64,000 nt of DNA, taken from Alphaproteobacteria bacterium. GTDB lineage: Bacteria; Pseudomonadota; Alphaproteobacteria; UBA6615. The stretch is taken from positions 310,001-374,000 of the forward strand of contig JAALLF010000003.1 of the NCBI GenBank assembly GCA_011087645.1. The letters are read 5' to 3'. Below, one piece after another: positions 8,637 to 19,195 of the stretch (positions are counted from its first letter, which is position 1; each line of letters opens with the position of its first letter). A model generated the notes under the pieces. It did not search any database, was not told where the DNA came from, and saw only the letters and a program-made list of their open reading frames with translations. Made by a program: the position numbers and the translations under genes.

Positions 8637-10169
8637 ATGCAAGATATTCTCGACGAATTGGAATCCCGACGTGCGCGTGCGCGCCTGGGCGGTGGTGAAA
8701 AGCGCATCGAGGCGCAGCATGCTAAAGGTAAGCTCACCGCGCGCGAGCGGCTCGAATTGTTGCTCGACGAAGGCTCATTCGAAGAATGGGATATGTTCGT
8801 CGAACAGGAACCCAACGAGCTAACCGCCGATATCGAACCGATTCCCGGTGACGGCGTGGTCATTGGCTGGGGCACCATCAACGGCCGCACAGTTTTCGTC
8901 TTTTCCCAGGATTTCACGGTGTTCGGCGGCTCTCTGTCAGAAGCTCACGCGGCCAAGATATGTAAAATTATGGACAAGGCGATGAGCGTTGGCGCGCCGG
9001 TGATCGGACTGAATGATTCCGGTGGCGCGCGTATTCAGGAAGGCGTGGGATCGCTCGCCGGTTACGCTGAGGTCTTCCAGCGCAACGTAAATGCATCGGG
9101 CGTCGTGCCGCAGATTTCCGCGATCATGGGGCCTTGTGCCGGCGGCGCGGTCTATTCGCCGGCGATGACCGATTTCATTTTTATGGTGCGCGATACTTCC
9201 TACATGTTCGTCACCGGCCCCGATGTGGTGAAAACCGTGACCCATGAAGAGGTCACCCACGAAGAACTCGGCGGCGCTACGACCCATAACAGCAAGTCAG
9301 GTGTCGCTGACGGCGCCTTTGAGAACGATGTCGACACGCTAGCGCAACTGCGCCGGTTTTTCGATTTCCTGCCCATGAGCAATCGCGAAGATCCGCCCGT
9401 ATGGCCAACCAGCGATCCCTATGACCGGGCCGAACCTTCGCTCGACACGCTGGTGCCGCCGGATTCCACCAAGCCCTACGATATCAAGGAGCTGATCGAG
9501 AAAGTCGTCGATGAGGGCGATTTCTTTGAGCTGCAGCCCGAATATGCCGGCAACATCGTCATCGGCTTCGGTCGCATGGAAGGGCGCACGGTCGGCTTTG
9601 TCGCTAACCAGCCGATGGTCTTAGCCGGTTGTCTTGATATCGATTCGGCGAAGAAGGGCGCGCGCTTCGTGCGCTTCTGCGACTGTTTCAATATTCCCAT
9701 CGTCACCTTTGTCGATGTGCCGGGATTTCTGCCTGGAACGTCGCAGGAATATGGCGGCATCATTAAGCATGGCGCCAAACTCCTGTTCGCCTATGCCGAG
9801 GCGACGGTGCCGAAAGTCACCGTGATCACCCGCAAGGCCTATGGCGGCGCTTATGACGTTATGTCGTCGAAACATATTCGTGGCGATCTCAACTATGCCT
9901 GGCCGACGGCGGAGATTGCCGTCATGGGCCCCAAGGGAGCGGTGGAGATTATCTATCGGGAAGATCGCGACGATCCGGCGAAGATCGAGGCGCGTACCGA
10001 AGAATACCGGGCGCGCTTCGCCAACCCGTTTGTCGCCGCCCAGAAGGGTTTCATCGACGATGTGATTTTTCCCCGTAATACACGCCGGCGTCTGTGCCGG
10101 GCGCTCAGGCTGCTAGAGAATAAGCAGTTGGAGAACCCCTGGAAGAAGCACGATAATATCCCGTTGTAG
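8637..10169 (+). CDS. pccB: Propionyl-CoA carboxylase beta (carboxyltransferase) subunit
   Basis: It transfers the carboxyl group from biotin to propionyl-CoA, giving methylmalonyl-CoA. The 510-residue protein has the crotonase-fold carboxyltransferase halves: the first oxyanion-hole region around [20 protein letters not shown] and the second around [20 protein letters not shown]. The conserved [14 protein letters not shown] and the C-terminal [12 protein letters not shown] are also present. ATG 8637 is preferred over a TTG 33 bases upstream because family proteins begin MQDILDELE. pccA lies 2.1 kb further on, across a divergent cyclase gene. The gene converges on the cyclase with only seven bases between stops. 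Confidence 0.95.
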   Translation: MQDILDELESRRARARLGGGEKRIEAQHAKGKLTARERLELLLDEGSFEEWDMFVEQEPNELTADIEPIPGDGVVIGWGTINGRTVFVFSQDFTVFGGSLSEAHAAKICKIMDKAMSVGAPVIGLNDSGGARIQEGVGSLAGYAEVFQRNVNASGVVPQISAIMGPCAGGAVYSPAMTDFIFMVRDTSYMFVTGPDVVKTVTHEEVTHEELGGATTHNSKSGVADGAFENDVDTLAQLRRFFDFLPMSNREDPPVWPTSDPYDRAEPSLDTLVPPDSTKPYDIKELIEKVVDEGDFFELQPEYAGNIVIGFGRMEGRTVGFVANQPMVLAGCLDIDSAKKGARFVRFCDCFNIPIVTFVDVPGFLPGTSQEYGGIIKHGAKLLFAYAEATVPKVTVITRKAYGGAYDVMSSKHIRGDLNYAWPTAEIAVMGPKGAVEIIYREDRDDPAKIEARTEEYRARFANPFVAAQKGFIDDVIFPRNTRRRLCRALRLLENKQLENPWKKHDNIPL

Positions 10170-10176
10170 ACGGGGC

Positions 10177-12075
10177 TTACTTTTCGGCGGCGTAGACCCG
10201 AAACACGGTAACCGGCTGCGTGCGCCCGCGCACATTGTGGTCGCCAATTTCGCTGAAGGTAATGCCGCTATCGTCGCCGAGTGCGGCATTACCGGCGTCT
10301 CGGGTTTCCTGGCTGACCAAGACGACGCACTGATCGCGAATTTCAAAATCTTTGGATAGTGATTCCAACCGCGACGCGACGTTGACCGTATCGCCGACAA
10401 CTGTGTAGTTGATTCGGTTTTTTGAGCCGATATTGCCGACAATAGCCTTGCCGGTGTGGATGCCCACACGGACCGAAATCGGCGGCCGGTCGGTCGAGGT
10501 GCGCCGGAAATTTTCGGCAACGATGGCCTCTTGAATAGCGGCGCCGGCGCGTAAAGCCCGGGCAGCATGGTCCTCGACTTCTTCCGGGGCGCCCCAAAAC
10601 GCCATGAGGCTGTCGCCGATAAACTTATCGACAGTACCGCCCTCCGCTTCGATGCAGTTCGATAGAAGTTCGAAATGGGAGTTCAGTAGCGAGGCTGTTT
10701 GCTCAGCTGTCAGATCTTCTGCCAGGGTGCTAAAACCGGAAATGTCGGTGAACAGAATTGTAAGTTCCCGTTCCGCCGACCGGCCGGCCTCTTCGGGGCG
10801 TTGCATTAGACGCAGCACCAGCGATTTTGGTACATAGGTCTCGAACCAACGCAGCGCGCCGATCATGGTGTTGAAGGCCTTCGAAGCATTCGACAATTCG
10901 TTGAGGAAGCTATCGGGCACCGGCGGCACATTGGCCATATCGAGGCCACTCATCGCTTCGGCGGCGGTGGCTAATTGACCAATTTTTTGGTTGAGCAAGC
11001 GCGCGAACAGATAGCCGATAGCGACGGCAACCAGGAGGACGATGAGGCCGGCGATGGCAATGCTGCGCAGCCGGTCCACCTCACCTGAGACTTCAGCCGT
11101 GCGAAATTTGAGCCCCATGGTCCAGGGTATAGCGCCATAGCTGTTCACATCCCGGGTGATGATAATGAAGGCATCATCGACGCGCGCATCGGTTATGGTG
11201 GGGGCGTTGCGCAGTAACTGATCAGCACGGTCGCCCGCGCCGTCCAACAGGTTAAAAGCGGGATCGACCACGTCGTCGATGGTCGGCAGGGGATTGTCCA
11301 CGAGGTTTCCGCTGGGCTTGAAATCGCTGTCGAGCAGTTTGGGATGACCGAGAACAAAATCCCTGTCGTAGAGGATGAAAGCGCTCAGCCGTTCCTCTTT
11401 TTCGAGCGTGCCCAGGAACCGCACGATATTGTCGAGACTGACGGTTACCGCAATCAACCCAAAGAAATCTTCGCCCCGGCGCACCGGCACAAGTTGGGTA
11501 ATCACCGCGCGGTTAATATTTTGTACCCAAAAAGGCGGCGACCATTCGGGGCCGGGTTGCTGATGAGCGTTTTCAAGCGCCGAGCGTTGACGTTGCAGAA
11601 CCCGTGGATTGGCCGGCACTTCGATGACGATGCCCTCTTGGATCGTCGTGCGAAGGGCTTCGCCTTCCAACGGGATATACAGGACGGCGGTAACCTGCGG
11701 TAACGCGGCGAACACCCCGCGAAATGTATCGAACGAACGTTCGCGCCGTTCATCTAAATTTAGGCGGCCATCGGCAAACTGGGCGGCAAGGTCTGCCCCA
11801 ACTACTTCGATGGGTTCGAGCTGGCTGCTAACCCGCGATTCCAGTAGATCCAGCGATGTGGTGGCGCGTTGGCCGAGCAGCGAAAAAGTGTTCTCCGAGG
11901 CGCCAGCCAGCGTGATGATCAATACACTGCCCACAGCGATGACAATCAGCAGCGTGACGCCGCCGACGAGCGCCAACGCTAGAGGAATATGAAACGACGA
12001 AAGCGTTTGAGGCGGACCGGCGTCGCCCGATTCCTCGCTCTCGTTTTCCGCTGTGTTTAACGCTGCGTCCGACAC
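10177..12075 (-). CDS. Membrane class III adenylate cyclase with periplasmic sensor and HAMP region
   Basis: This probably makes cAMP in response to a periplasmic signal. From the chosen GTG (MSDAALNTAEN) it has about 632 residues: helix 1 (about 30-57), a Cache-like periplasmic domain, helix 2 (about 335-355), a HAMP-like linker, and a C-terminal cyclase domain. The catalytic domain has the metal aspartates FTDISGFS and GDSLMAFW, the adenine-selecting Lys in VDKFIGD, and NYTVVGDTVNVASRLE with transition-state Asn and Arg. A Thr replaces Asp at the second adenine-selecting position, which is the class IIIb pattern often linked to bicarbonate. An upstream TTG (12198) would add 41 unlikely residues. 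It sits between pccB and pccA on the opposite strand. Confidence 0.88.
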   Translation of the reverse strand: MSDAALNTAENESEESGDAGPPQTLSSFHIPLALALVGGVTLLIVIAVGSVLIITLAGASENTFSLLGQRATTSLDLLESRVSSQLEPIEVVGADLAAQFADGRLNLDERRERSFDTFRGVFAALPQVTAVLYIPLEGEALRTTIQEGIVIEVPANPRVLQRQRSALENAHQQPGPEWSPPFWVQNINRAVITQLVPVRRGEDFFGLIAVTVSLDNIVRFLGTLEKEERLSAFILYDRDFVLGHPKLLDSDFKPSGNLVDNPLPTIDDVVDPAFNLLDGAGDRADQLLRNAPTITDARVDDAFIIITRDVNSYGAIPWTMGLKFRTAEVSGEVDRLRSIAIAGLIVLLVAVAIGYLFARLLNQKIGQLATAAEAMSGLDMANVPPVPDSFLNELSNASKAFNTMIGALRWFETYVPKSLVLRLMQRPEEAGRSAERELTILFTDISGFSTLAEDLTAEQTASLLNSHFELLSNCIEAEGGTVDKFIGDSLMAFWGAPEEVEDHAARALRAGAAIQEAIVAENFRRTSTDRPPISVRVGIHTGKAIVGNIGSKNRINYTVVGDTVNVASRLESLSKDFEIRDQCVVLVSQETRDAGNAALGDDSGITFSEIGDHNVRGRTQPVTVFRVYAAEK

Positions 12076-12316
12076 TACTTTAACCGTTCGAGTAACTGTG
12101 TAATTACGAAAACATAACGGTGCTCCCGAGTCCCTACTATTCCCTTGATAAAGGCGCAGATCGAAAGATTTTCTCTCGCCGAAAGCCAGCAAAACCAAGG
12201 CTTCTTCCCTTATTGAGGTGGTAAGCGAAACTGGCCCGAGAACGCTCCTTATTTTGCGTCCAAAACAGTCGAATCACGCGTTGCGATATGCGGTGCGCTT
12301 GCTTACCTTCGCCGCC

Positions 12317-14305
12317 ATGTTTAGGAAAATTCTTATCGCCAACCGAGGCGAGATCGCGTGCCGGGTCATTCGAACGGCAAAACGAATGGGAATCGCCACG
12401 GTGGCGGTATATTCCGACGCCGATCGGGATTCGCTGGCCGTGCGAATGGCCGACGAGGCTGTGCATTTGGGCCCCTCGCCGGCGGCTGAGAGTTACCTGC
12501 TCGCCGACAAGGTTCTCGCCGCCATCGAACAGACCGGGGCCGAGGCCGTCCATCCCGGCTATGGATTCCTCTCGGAGAACGCCGAGTTCGCTCGTATCCT
12601 CGATAAGGCCGGTATCACCTTCATCGGTCCGCCGCCGGGCGCGATTGCGGCCATGGGCGACAAGATCGAGTCCAAGAAATTAGCCGATGCGGCAGGGGTT
12701 AGCACGGTGCCGGGACATCTGGGGGTGATCGAAGACGCCGATGCGGCGATTGAGATCGCCAAGGGCATTGGCTTTCCGGTCATGATCAAGGCGTCGGCCG
12801 GCGGCGGCGGCAAGGGCATGCGCATTGCGCGCGGCGCTGACGAGGTGGCGGACGGCTTTCGCTCGGCCCAGAACGAGGCGCGCTCGAGCTTCGCCGACGA
12901 CCGGATCTTTATCGAGAAATACATCGAAGAACCGCGCCATATCGAAATTCAGGTGCTGGCGGACGGACATGGCAATGTCATCTATCTCGGCGAGCGGGAA
13001 TGCTCGATCCAACGCCGCCACCAAAAGGTCATCGAAGAGGCGCCGTCGCTGGCGCTCGACGAAGCCACGCGTCAGGCGATGGGTGAGCAGGCCTGCGCTC
13101 TGGCCCGTGCGGTCGACTACCAGTCGGCCGGTACGGTCGAATTCATTGTCGATCGTGACCGCAATTTTTATTTTCTTGAGATGAATACCAGGTTGCAGGT
13201 CGAGCATCCGGTAACCGAGATGGTCACCAGCCTCGACCTGGTCGAGTTGATGTTTCGTATCGCCGCCGGCGAGCCGCTGCCGCTGGCTCAGAAGGATGTC
13301 CAAACGAACGGTTGGTCGATCGAGGCGCGGGTCTATGCCGAAGATCCGGCGCGCAATTTTCTGCCGGCCATCGGCCGCTTAGCGCGTTACCGCCCGCCCG
13401 ATACCACCGATGGCAGTGTGCGTATCGATACCGGCGTGGGTGAGGGATCGGAAATCTCGATGTTCTACGACCCGATGATCGCTAAGCTGGTCACCCATGG
13501 CCCCGACCGCGCCGCCGCGATCGATCGCATGCGCGATGCGCTGGACGCTTACTACATCCGCGGTACGGGCAACAATACGGCCTTTCTGTCCTCTGTCCTG
13601 GCCCATCCGCGGTTCGGCGAGGGCCGCCTGTCGACCGATTTCATCGCCGATGAGTATCCTGACGGCTATGTCCCGGCACCCCCTGAAGGTGATTTAAGAG
13701 ACAGGTTCCTGGCTGTTGCCGCGTTTATTCATACCAAGGTCAGTTCGCGGGCGCGGCAAATCGGCCACGCCGGACCGCCAATCGACCCTGTCGAACCGAG
13801 GTCTCTCACCGTGTGGCTCGGCGCGGAAGCGGTCGAGGTCGAAGCCCAATTTGGCGAGGGGCGCGCCGACATTATGTTGGACGGTCGCACGATTTCCATC
13901 GCGGCGGGTTGGCGCATTGGCGACCCCCTGCTGGCGGCAACGTTCTCTGACGATGCGGGCATATTCCAGATCGATCGGGCGGGCACAGGCTACCGGCTGA
14001 CCCATGGCGGCGCTGAAGCCGTTGTCCGGGTGCTCACGCGGCGCGCGTCGGCCTTGAACAAGTTGATGCCCGAGAAGGTGGCCCCTGACCGCAGTAAATT
14101 CTTACTGTCGCCGATGCCTGGGTTGCTGGTCTCGGTCGCCGTCGAAGTTGGTGCGCAAGTGCGGGCCGGTGAAGAGCTCGCGGTCGTTGAAGCCATGAAA
14201 ATGGAAAATATTCTCCACGCCCTGGCGGATAGCACGGTGAAGGAGATCAACGCCGCGCCCGGCGATAGTCTGATGGTCGATCAAGTCATCCTCGAATTCG
14301 AATAG
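12317..14305 (+). CDS. pccA: Propionyl-CoA carboxylase alpha subunit (biotin carboxylase/BCCP)
   Basis: It carboxylates its own biotin using ATP and bicarbonate for PccB. The 662-residue chain begins MFRKILIANRGEIACRV (biotin carboxylase N domain), has the ATP-grasp loop KASAGGGGKGMRIAR, the active-site EMNTRLQVEHPVTE, a BT domain connecting to PccB, and a C-terminal biotinyl domain with biotin attached at Lys628 in VEAMKMEN. The length and BT region favour PccA over acetyl-CoA carboxylase AccC, and pccB nearby agrees. An in-frame GTG 99 bases upstream gives a non-family extension and was rejected. A TTTTG/CAAAA inverted repeat lies at 12252-12265. Confidence 0.93.
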   Translation: MFRKILIANRGEIACRVIRTAKRMGIATVAVYSDADRDSLAVRMADEAVHLGPSPAAESYLLADKVLAAIEQTGAEAVHPGYGFLSENAEFARILDKAGITFIGPPPGAIAAMGDKIESKKLADAAGVSTVPGHLGVIEDADAAIEIAKGIGFPVMIKASAGGGGKGMRIARGADEVADGFRSAQNEARSSFADDRIFIEKYIEEPRHIEIQVLADGHGNVIYLGERECSIQRRHQKVIEEAPSLALDEATRQAMGEQACALARAVDYQSAGTVEFIVDRDRNFYFLEMNTRLQVEHPVTEMVTSLDLVELMFRIAAGEPLPLAQKDVQTNGWSIEARVYAEDPARNFLPAIGRLARYRPPDTTDGSVRIDTGVGEGSEISMFYDPMIAKLVTHGPDRAAAIDRMRDALDAYYIRGTGNNTAFLSSVLAHPRFGEGRLSTDFIADEYPDGYVPAPPEGDLRDRFLAVAAFIHTKVSSRARQIGHAGPPIDPVEPRSLTVWLGAEAVEVEAQFGEGRADIMLDGRTISIAAGWRIGDPLLAATFSDDAGIFQIDRAGTGYRLTHGGAEAVVRVLTRRASALNKLMPEKVAPDRSKFLLSPMPGLLVSVAVEVGAQVRAGEELAVVEAMKMENILHALADSTVKEINAAPGDSLMVDQVILEFE

Positions 14306-14325
14306 GCGCCCCAAACGACGACCCG

Positions 14326-14637
14326 ATGAACGATACCGAAAGCCCACCAGACGCCGTTCAGGTTCGTATTTACGGCCGGGTTCAGGGTGTTTGGTTTCGC
14401 GGTTGGATGGTGAAAGTGGCGCAAGATTTGGATCTGGCGGGTTGGGTCCGCAATCGCAGCGACGGGAGTGTGGAGGCGCTTTTGGTCGGTCGGCCGGCGG
14501 ATGTCGAAACGATGATCGGACGCTGCCGCAAGGGACCGCCGACGGCGCGGGTCGACGATATTGTACTGGAGAAGGCGGGCAATGCGCCGCTGGATGAAAT
14601 TAGCGCCGCCGGGTTCCGCCAACTGCCGACCTTATAG
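14326..14637 (+). CDS. acyP: Acylphosphatase
   Basis: It hydrolyses carboxyl-phosphate bonds such as acetyl phosphate. The 103-residue protein contains the signature GRVQGVWFRGW, with the phosphate-binding Arg25, and GWVRNRSDGSVE, with catalytic Asn43. It follows pccA by 20 bp and is likely cotranscribed. It converges on lipB with five bases between stop codons. Confidence 0.95.
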   Translation: MNDTESPPDAVQVRIYGRVQGVWFRGWMVKVAQDLDLAGWVRNRSDGSVEALLVGRPADVETMIGRCRKGPPTARVDDIVLEKAGNAPLDEISAAGFRQLPTL

Positions 14638-14642
14638 GCCGG

Positions 14643-15317
14643 TCACTCGAATATATCAGTGAAACTGTCGCGCAGCGCCTGGTCGACTTGGTTCATGCTG
14701 ACGGCCAGGCCCAAATCGGTGAGACTGGTGACCCCCAGTTTCGGGTCGGCGATGCCACAGGGCACGATGCCTTCGAAATGGTCGAGCTCGGGCGACACAT
14801 TGATGGCGATGCCGTGGTAGGTCACCCAATGGCGCACGCGCACACCGATGGCGGCAATCTTGTCTTCACGGCCGTTGCCGCGATCGACCCAGATGCCAAC
14901 CCGGCCGTTGCGCCGCTCGCCGGTAATATCGAAATGGGCCAGGGTCGCGATGACCCATTGTTCGAGATTGTGCACATACGCGCGTAGATCGCGACCGCGG
15001 GTATGCAAATTGACCATGACATAGGCTATCCGTTGGCCTGGCCCGTGGTAGGTGTATTGGCCGCCGCGGCCGGTCTGGTGCACCGGAAACCGTTCGCCAT
15101 CGAGCAAATCGCCGGGCTTGGCGCTGGTGCCGGCGGTATAGAGGGGCGGATGCTCGACCAGCCAGACAAGTTCCGGCGCGCCGTCATCGCGTATGGCGGC
15201 GACCCGCGCCTCCATAGCCTGTACAGCGTTGTCATAGGCTAAGAGCCCCGAGGCGCACTGCCATTCGACGGCCGCCGTGCCTCGCAATTGGGCAGAATCT
15301 GGCGCTGCAACGGCCAT
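14643..15317 (-). CDS. lipB: Octanoyl-[acyl carrier protein]:protein octanoyltransferase LipB
   Basis: It transfers octanoyl groups from ACP to lipoyl domains of 2-oxoacid dehydrogenases and the glycine cleavage H protein. The 224-residue protein has [14 protein letters not shown], the acyl-acceptor Cys187 in GIVPCGI, and Lys153 in EDKIAAIGV. It is transcribed divergently from maeB across a 173-bp region with a perfect palindrome. Confidence 0.96.
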   Translation of the reverse strand: MAVAAPDSAQLRGTAAVEWQCASGLLAYDNAVQAMEARVAAIRDDGAPELVWLVEHPPLYTAGTSAKPGDLLDGERFPVHQTGRGGQYTYHGPGQRIAYVMVNLHTRGRDLRAYVHNLEQWVIATLAHFDITGERRNGRVGIWVDRGNGREDKIAAIGVRVRHWVTYHGIAINVSPELDHFEGIVPCGIADPKLGVTSLTDLGLAVSMNQVDQALRDSFTDIFE

Positions 15318-15347
15318 TTATGTGCCTTTTCTTAACAAGTTTGCAGT

Positions 15348-15363
15348 TGATTATAGTTAATCA
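15348..15363. promoter_or_regulatory. Perfect palindrome in the lipB-maeB divergent region
   Basis: TGATTA and TAATCA are separated by TAGT, between divergent lipB and maeB. Downstream, GTTGCACC occurs twice as a direct repeat (15387-15394 and 15405-15412, 18 bp apart). Both look like transcription-factor sites that could control maeB or both genes. The regulator is not identifiable. Confidence 0.35.
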
Positions 15364-15490
15364 TAGCCGGGACCTCTTAATTAGCGGTTGCACCGGTTCG
15401 GATTGTTGCACCACTGATAAGCACTCTGCCGCCTTGTGGCGCCCCCCGGAACAGTAAACGCCGCGTCGCCGGCGAGCGTAGGAGACACCC

Positions 15491-17782
15491 ATGGCCGAAG
15501 ATCTTCGCGAAGCAGCTCTGCGGTACCACCGCGAGCCGAAGCCGGGCAAGATTGAAGTGGTCTCTTCCAAGCCGCTTGGCAACCAGCGCGATCTGGCACT
15601 GGCTTACACGCCGGGGGTCGCCGCGGCGTCTTCGGCGATCGCTGAAGATCCGGCGATGGCGTCGGAATATACCGCGCGCGGTAATCTGGTGGCGGTGATC
15701 ACCAATGGCACCGCCGTGCTGGGCCTGGGTGCCATCGGTCCGTTGGCGTCGAAACCGGTGATGGAAGGCAAGGGCGTCCTGTTCAAGAAATTCGCCGGCA
15801 TCGATGTCTTCGATATCGAAGTCGACGAGACCGAAATCGACCGCTTCGTAAATGTGGTGGCGGCGCTGGAGCCGACCTTCGGCGGCATTAATCTGGAGGA
15901 TATAAAGGCGCCAGAATGTTTCGAGATCGAACGCCAATTGCGCGAGCGCATGAACATTCCGGTTTTCCACGACGACCAGCACGGGACCGCGATTATCGTC
16001 GGGGCCGCGGTCCATAATGCGTTGCGCCTCAGTGGCAAGAACATCGAAGACGTTAAATTGGTGACGTCCGGCGCTGGGGCGGCGGCGTTGGCCTGCGTCA
16101 ACCAACTCGTGTCCATGGGCCTGCCGGTCGAAAATGTCACCCTGACCGATATTCATGGGGTTGTTTATGCCGGCCGGGCCGAAGAGATGGATGTCTACAA
16201 GGAGATCTATGCCAAGGAGACCGCGCAGCGCACTTTGGCCGAGGCGATCGAAGGGGCCGACATCTTCCTCGGCTTGTCGGCGCCCAAGGTCTTGAAGCCC
16301 GAGATGCTGGCCTCGATGGCTGATCATCCGGCGATCATGGCGCTGGCTAATCCCGAACCGGAAATTATGCCCGAGCTCGCCAAGGAAGCGCGGCCCGACG
16401 CGATCATCGCGACGGGACGTTCGGACTTCCCCAATCAGGTCAACAATGTCTTGTGTTTCCCCTTCTTGTTTCGCGGTGCGCTGGATGTGGGCGCGACGGC
16501 GATCAACGAGGAAATGAAAATCGCCGCGGTGACGGCGATCGCCGATTTGGCGACCCGGGAGACCTCCGACGTGGTTGCCAGCGCTTATGGCGGTCAAGTA
16601 TCGAGCTTTGGCCCGGAATCGATCATCCCCAGTCCGTTCGACCCGCGGCTGATCGGCGCCGTGGCGCCGGCTGTAGCTCAGGCGGCGATGGACACCGGTG
16701 TGGCGACCCGGCCGATCGACGATTTGGAGGCCTATCACGACAGGCTCGACCAATTTGTGTTCCGGTCTGGGCTGCTGATGAAGCCGGTGTTCGAACAGGC
16801 GAGCGCGACGCGCCAGCGTATCGTCTATGCCGAAGGCGAGGACGAACGCGTATTGCGGGCGGCTAAGGCGGTTATCGATGAGGGGATTGGCGAACCGGTT
16901 TTAATCGGCCGCCCCGATGTGGTGGCCCGGCGGGTGGAACGCCTTGGTTTGCGTTTCGAACCGGGCAAGGATTGCGAGCTGATCAATCCCCAGGACGACC
17001 CACGTTATCGCGACTATTGGACGCTCTATCACCAGCTCGCCGAGCGCCACGGGGTTACGCCCGACGAGGCGCGCACCCGGGTGCGGACCAATTCGACGGT
17101 GATCGCCGCACTCGCGGTCATGCGCGGCGATGCGGATGCGATGATTTGCGGCACCGAGGGTCGCTTTGACCGACATCTGACACATATCAACGATATTGTC
17201 GGGCACCGCACCGGCGTGCGCCAGTTCGCTGGGGTCACGGCTTTGATCTTACCGAAAGGAACCTTTTTCTTCGTCGATACCTATGTGACCCCCGACCCAA
17301 CGGCCGATGATATTGCAAAAATGACCCTATTGGCGGCCGAAGAAGTACGTCGGTTCGGCATCGAGCCGCGGGTGGCCCTACTGTCTCACTCCAACTTCGG
17401 CAGCTCGTCCGCACAATCGGCGCAAAAGATGCGCGCTGCGCGCCTGTTGATCCTCGATGCCGCGCCGGACTTGCAAATCGAAGGTGAAATGCAGGCTGAT
17501 GTCGCGGTTAGCCCGGATCTCCGACAACGTATTTTCCCCAACAGCGTGCTCAAGGATCAGGCTAACCTCTTGGTCATGCCCGACCTCGATGCGGCAAATA
17601 TCGCGTTCAATCTCATGAAGCAGCTCGCCGACGGCCTGCCCGTGGGACCGATTTTGGCCGGCGCGGCGAAGTCAGTGCATATCCTCACCCCTTCGGTCAC
17701 CGCGCGCGGTATCTTGAACATGAGCGCGGTCGCCGCTGTCGGCGCGCAGCATCAGGCTGCGAGTACGCCGCGCACGCTGTGA
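15491..17782 (+). CDS. maeB: NADP-dependent malic enzyme with C-terminal phosphotransacetylase-like domain
   Basis: It decarboxylates malate to pyruvate with NADP+. The 763-residue protein has two parts: a malic enzyme domain (about 1-430; AYTPGVA, the catalytic region [32 protein letters not shown], and the nucleotide-binding GAGAAALAC) and a PTA-like domain (about 440-760; [39 protein letters not shown]). In this family the PTA domain is usually catalytically inactive and serves acetyl-CoA regulation. The start has a good Shine-Dalgarno (GGAGACACCC then ATG). It supplies NADPH and pyruvate and links with the neighbouring propionyl-CoA route. Confidence 0.95.
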   Translation: MAEDLREAALRYHREPKPGKIEVVSSKPLGNQRDLALAYTPGVAAASSAIAEDPAMASEYTARGNLVAVITNGTAVLGLGAIGPLASKPVMEGKGVLFKKFAGIDVFDIEVDETEIDRFVNVVAALEPTFGGINLEDIKAPECFEIERQLRERMNIPVFHDDQHGTAIIVGAAVHNALRLSGKNIEDVKLVTSGAGAAALACVNQLVSMGLPVENVTLTDIHGVVYAGRAEEMDVYKEIYAKETAQRTLAEAIEGADIFLGLSAPKVLKPEMLASMADHPAIMALANPEPEIMPELAKEARPDAIIATGRSDFPNQVNNVLCFPFLFRGALDVGATAINEEMKIAAVTAIADLATRETSDVVASAYGGQVSSFGPESIIPSPFDPRLIGAVAPAVAQAAMDTGVATRPIDDLEAYHDRLDQFVFRSGLLMKPVFEQASATRQRIVYAEGEDERVLRAAKAVIDEGIGEPVLIGRPDVVARRVERLGLRFEPGKDCELINPQDDPRYRDYWTLYHQLAERHGVTPDEARTRVRTNSTVIAALAVMRGDADAMICGTEGRFDRHLTHINDIVGHRTGVRQFAGVTALILPKGTFFFVDTYVTPDPTADDIAKMTLLAAEEVRRFGIEPRVALLSHSNFGSSSAQSAQKMRAARLLILDAAPDLQIEGEMQADVAVSPDLRQRIFPNSVLKDQANLLVMPDLDAANIAFNLMKQLADGLPVGPILAGAAKSVHILTPSVTARGILNMSAVAAVGAQHQAASTPRTL

Positions 17783-19185
17783 TGGCGCAAGAGACTGCAA
17801 CAGGAACGAAACCGCTGCTCACCGATGGCGACGTAGAACGTCTGTTCGGTATCGATGATACGCTGGTGCGCGCCTGTGAAGCGGCGTTGCTCGAGGCGCG
17901 TTATGATGAGGTGGATCGCCTCACCGTGCCGCTGCATGCCTCTGACCTGGCAGACCTTATCGAAGAGTTGCATCGCGGGGCCCGCGCCCTGCTGATCGAT
18001 CACTTGCGCCAAAGCCTCGACCCCGAAACTTTGGCCCATCTCGACGAGGTGGTCCTCGAAGATGTCCTCGAGGCGATGGCGCCGGCCGAAGTTGCGGCGG
18101 CGATCACCGCACTCGATACCGACGACGCGGTCGATGTGATCGAAGATCTCGCGGCGGAAGATCAACGCCAAATTCTGGAAAATGTACCGGCAACGGATCG
18201 GGCCTTACTCGAGGAGGGATTGACGTTTCCCGCCGACAGCGCCGGTCGCCTCATGCAGCGCGAGATCGTCGCGGCGCCACAGGACTGGACGGTTGGCGAT
18301 GCTATCGATCACATGCGCGGTGGCGCGACCGTACTGCCGCGTGAATTCTATGATGTTTTTGTGGTTGATTCCGATCGCCGGCCGGTTGGTGTCGTGCCGT
18401 TGTCGGTGTTGGTGCAAAATCAGCGCGACGCCAAGGTGTCCGACATCATGGAACCGGATCTGCATCCCATTCCAGCGGTGATGGACCAGGAGGAGGTGGC
18501 GCTGATGTTCCGCCAGTACGGCCTGGTGTCGGCGGCAGTGGTCGACGGCGACCACCGGCTGGCCGGTGTGATTACCGCCGACGATGTGGTGCATGTGGTC
18601 CATCAGGAGGGCGAAGAGGATTTGATGCACCTCGGCGGGGTGCCGGAGGACGATTTTTATGCGGCCGTGCTGGACACGACACGCGCGCGTTTTCCCTGGC
18701 TGTTATTCAACCTGCTGACGATAATAATCGCGTCGGTCGCGATTGGTTTCTTCGACCAAACTCTCCAGAAGATCGTCGCATTGGCGATATTGATGCCGAT
18801 TGTGGCGTCGATGGGCGGCAATGCGGGCACCCAAACCCTGACGGTCGCGGTGCGCGCCCTGGCGATGAAGGAACTCACATCAATTAACGCCAAGCGCGTC
18901 GTTGGCAAGGAAATCGTCGTAGGTGGCATCAATGGCTTGTTGTTCGCCGCGGTTATGGGGCCGATCGCCTGGTTGTGGTTTGGCGATGTCGCGATTGGCG
19001 GCGTTATCGCCGCGGCGATGATCGTCAACTTGATCGCTGCGGGATTCGCCGGTATTGCAACACCTCTGGTGTTGGATCGGATCGGGGTCGATCCAGCGAT
19101 TGCCTCGACAGTGGTTTTGACCGGAGTTACCGATGTCGTAGGGTTCGTGGCGTTTTTGGGGCTCGCGACTCTCGTCCTGCTCTAG
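17782..19185 (+). CDS. mgtE: Magnesium transporter MgtE
   Basis: An Mg2+ channel gated by intracellular Mg2+. The 467-residue protein has an N-terminal superhelical MgtE_N domain (about 30-140), a pair of CBS domains (about 150-275), and five C-terminal transmembrane helices with the family MGGNAGTQTLTVAVRALA motif. The ATG overlaps the maeB stop (TGATG). A GTG three bases earlier is an equally possible start. It is probably translationally coupled to maeB. Confidence 0.94.
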   Translation: MAQETATGTKPLLTDGDVERLFGIDDTLVRACEAALLEARYDEVDRLTVPLHASDLADLIEELHRGARALLIDHLRQSLDPETLAHLDEVVLEDVLEAMAPAEVAAAITALDTDDAVDVIEDLAAEDQRQILENVPATDRALLEEGLTFPADSAGRLMQREIVAAPQDWTVGDAIDHMRGGATVLPREFYDVFVVDSDRRPVGVVPLSVLVQNQRDAKVSDIMEPDLHPIPAVMDQEEVALMFRQYGLVSAAVVDGDHRLAGVITADDVVHVVHQEGEEDLMHLGGVPEDDFYAAVLDTTRARFPWLLFNLLTIIIASVAIGFFDQTLQKIVALAILMPIVASMGGNAGTQTLTVAVRALAMKELTSINAKRVVGKEIVVGGINGLLFAAVMGPIAWLWFGDVAIGGVIAAAMIVNLIAAGFAGIATPLVLDRIGVDPAIASTVVLTGVTDVVGFVAFLGLATLVLL

Positions 19186-19195
19186 CAGAATTGTA

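Noticed and set aside
15377..16753. 458-residue open frame on the minus strand opposite maeB
   Set aside because: It is antisense to the well-supported malic enzyme, has His/Arg/Gln-rich low-complexity composition and no family signatures; typical of GC-rich shadow frames.
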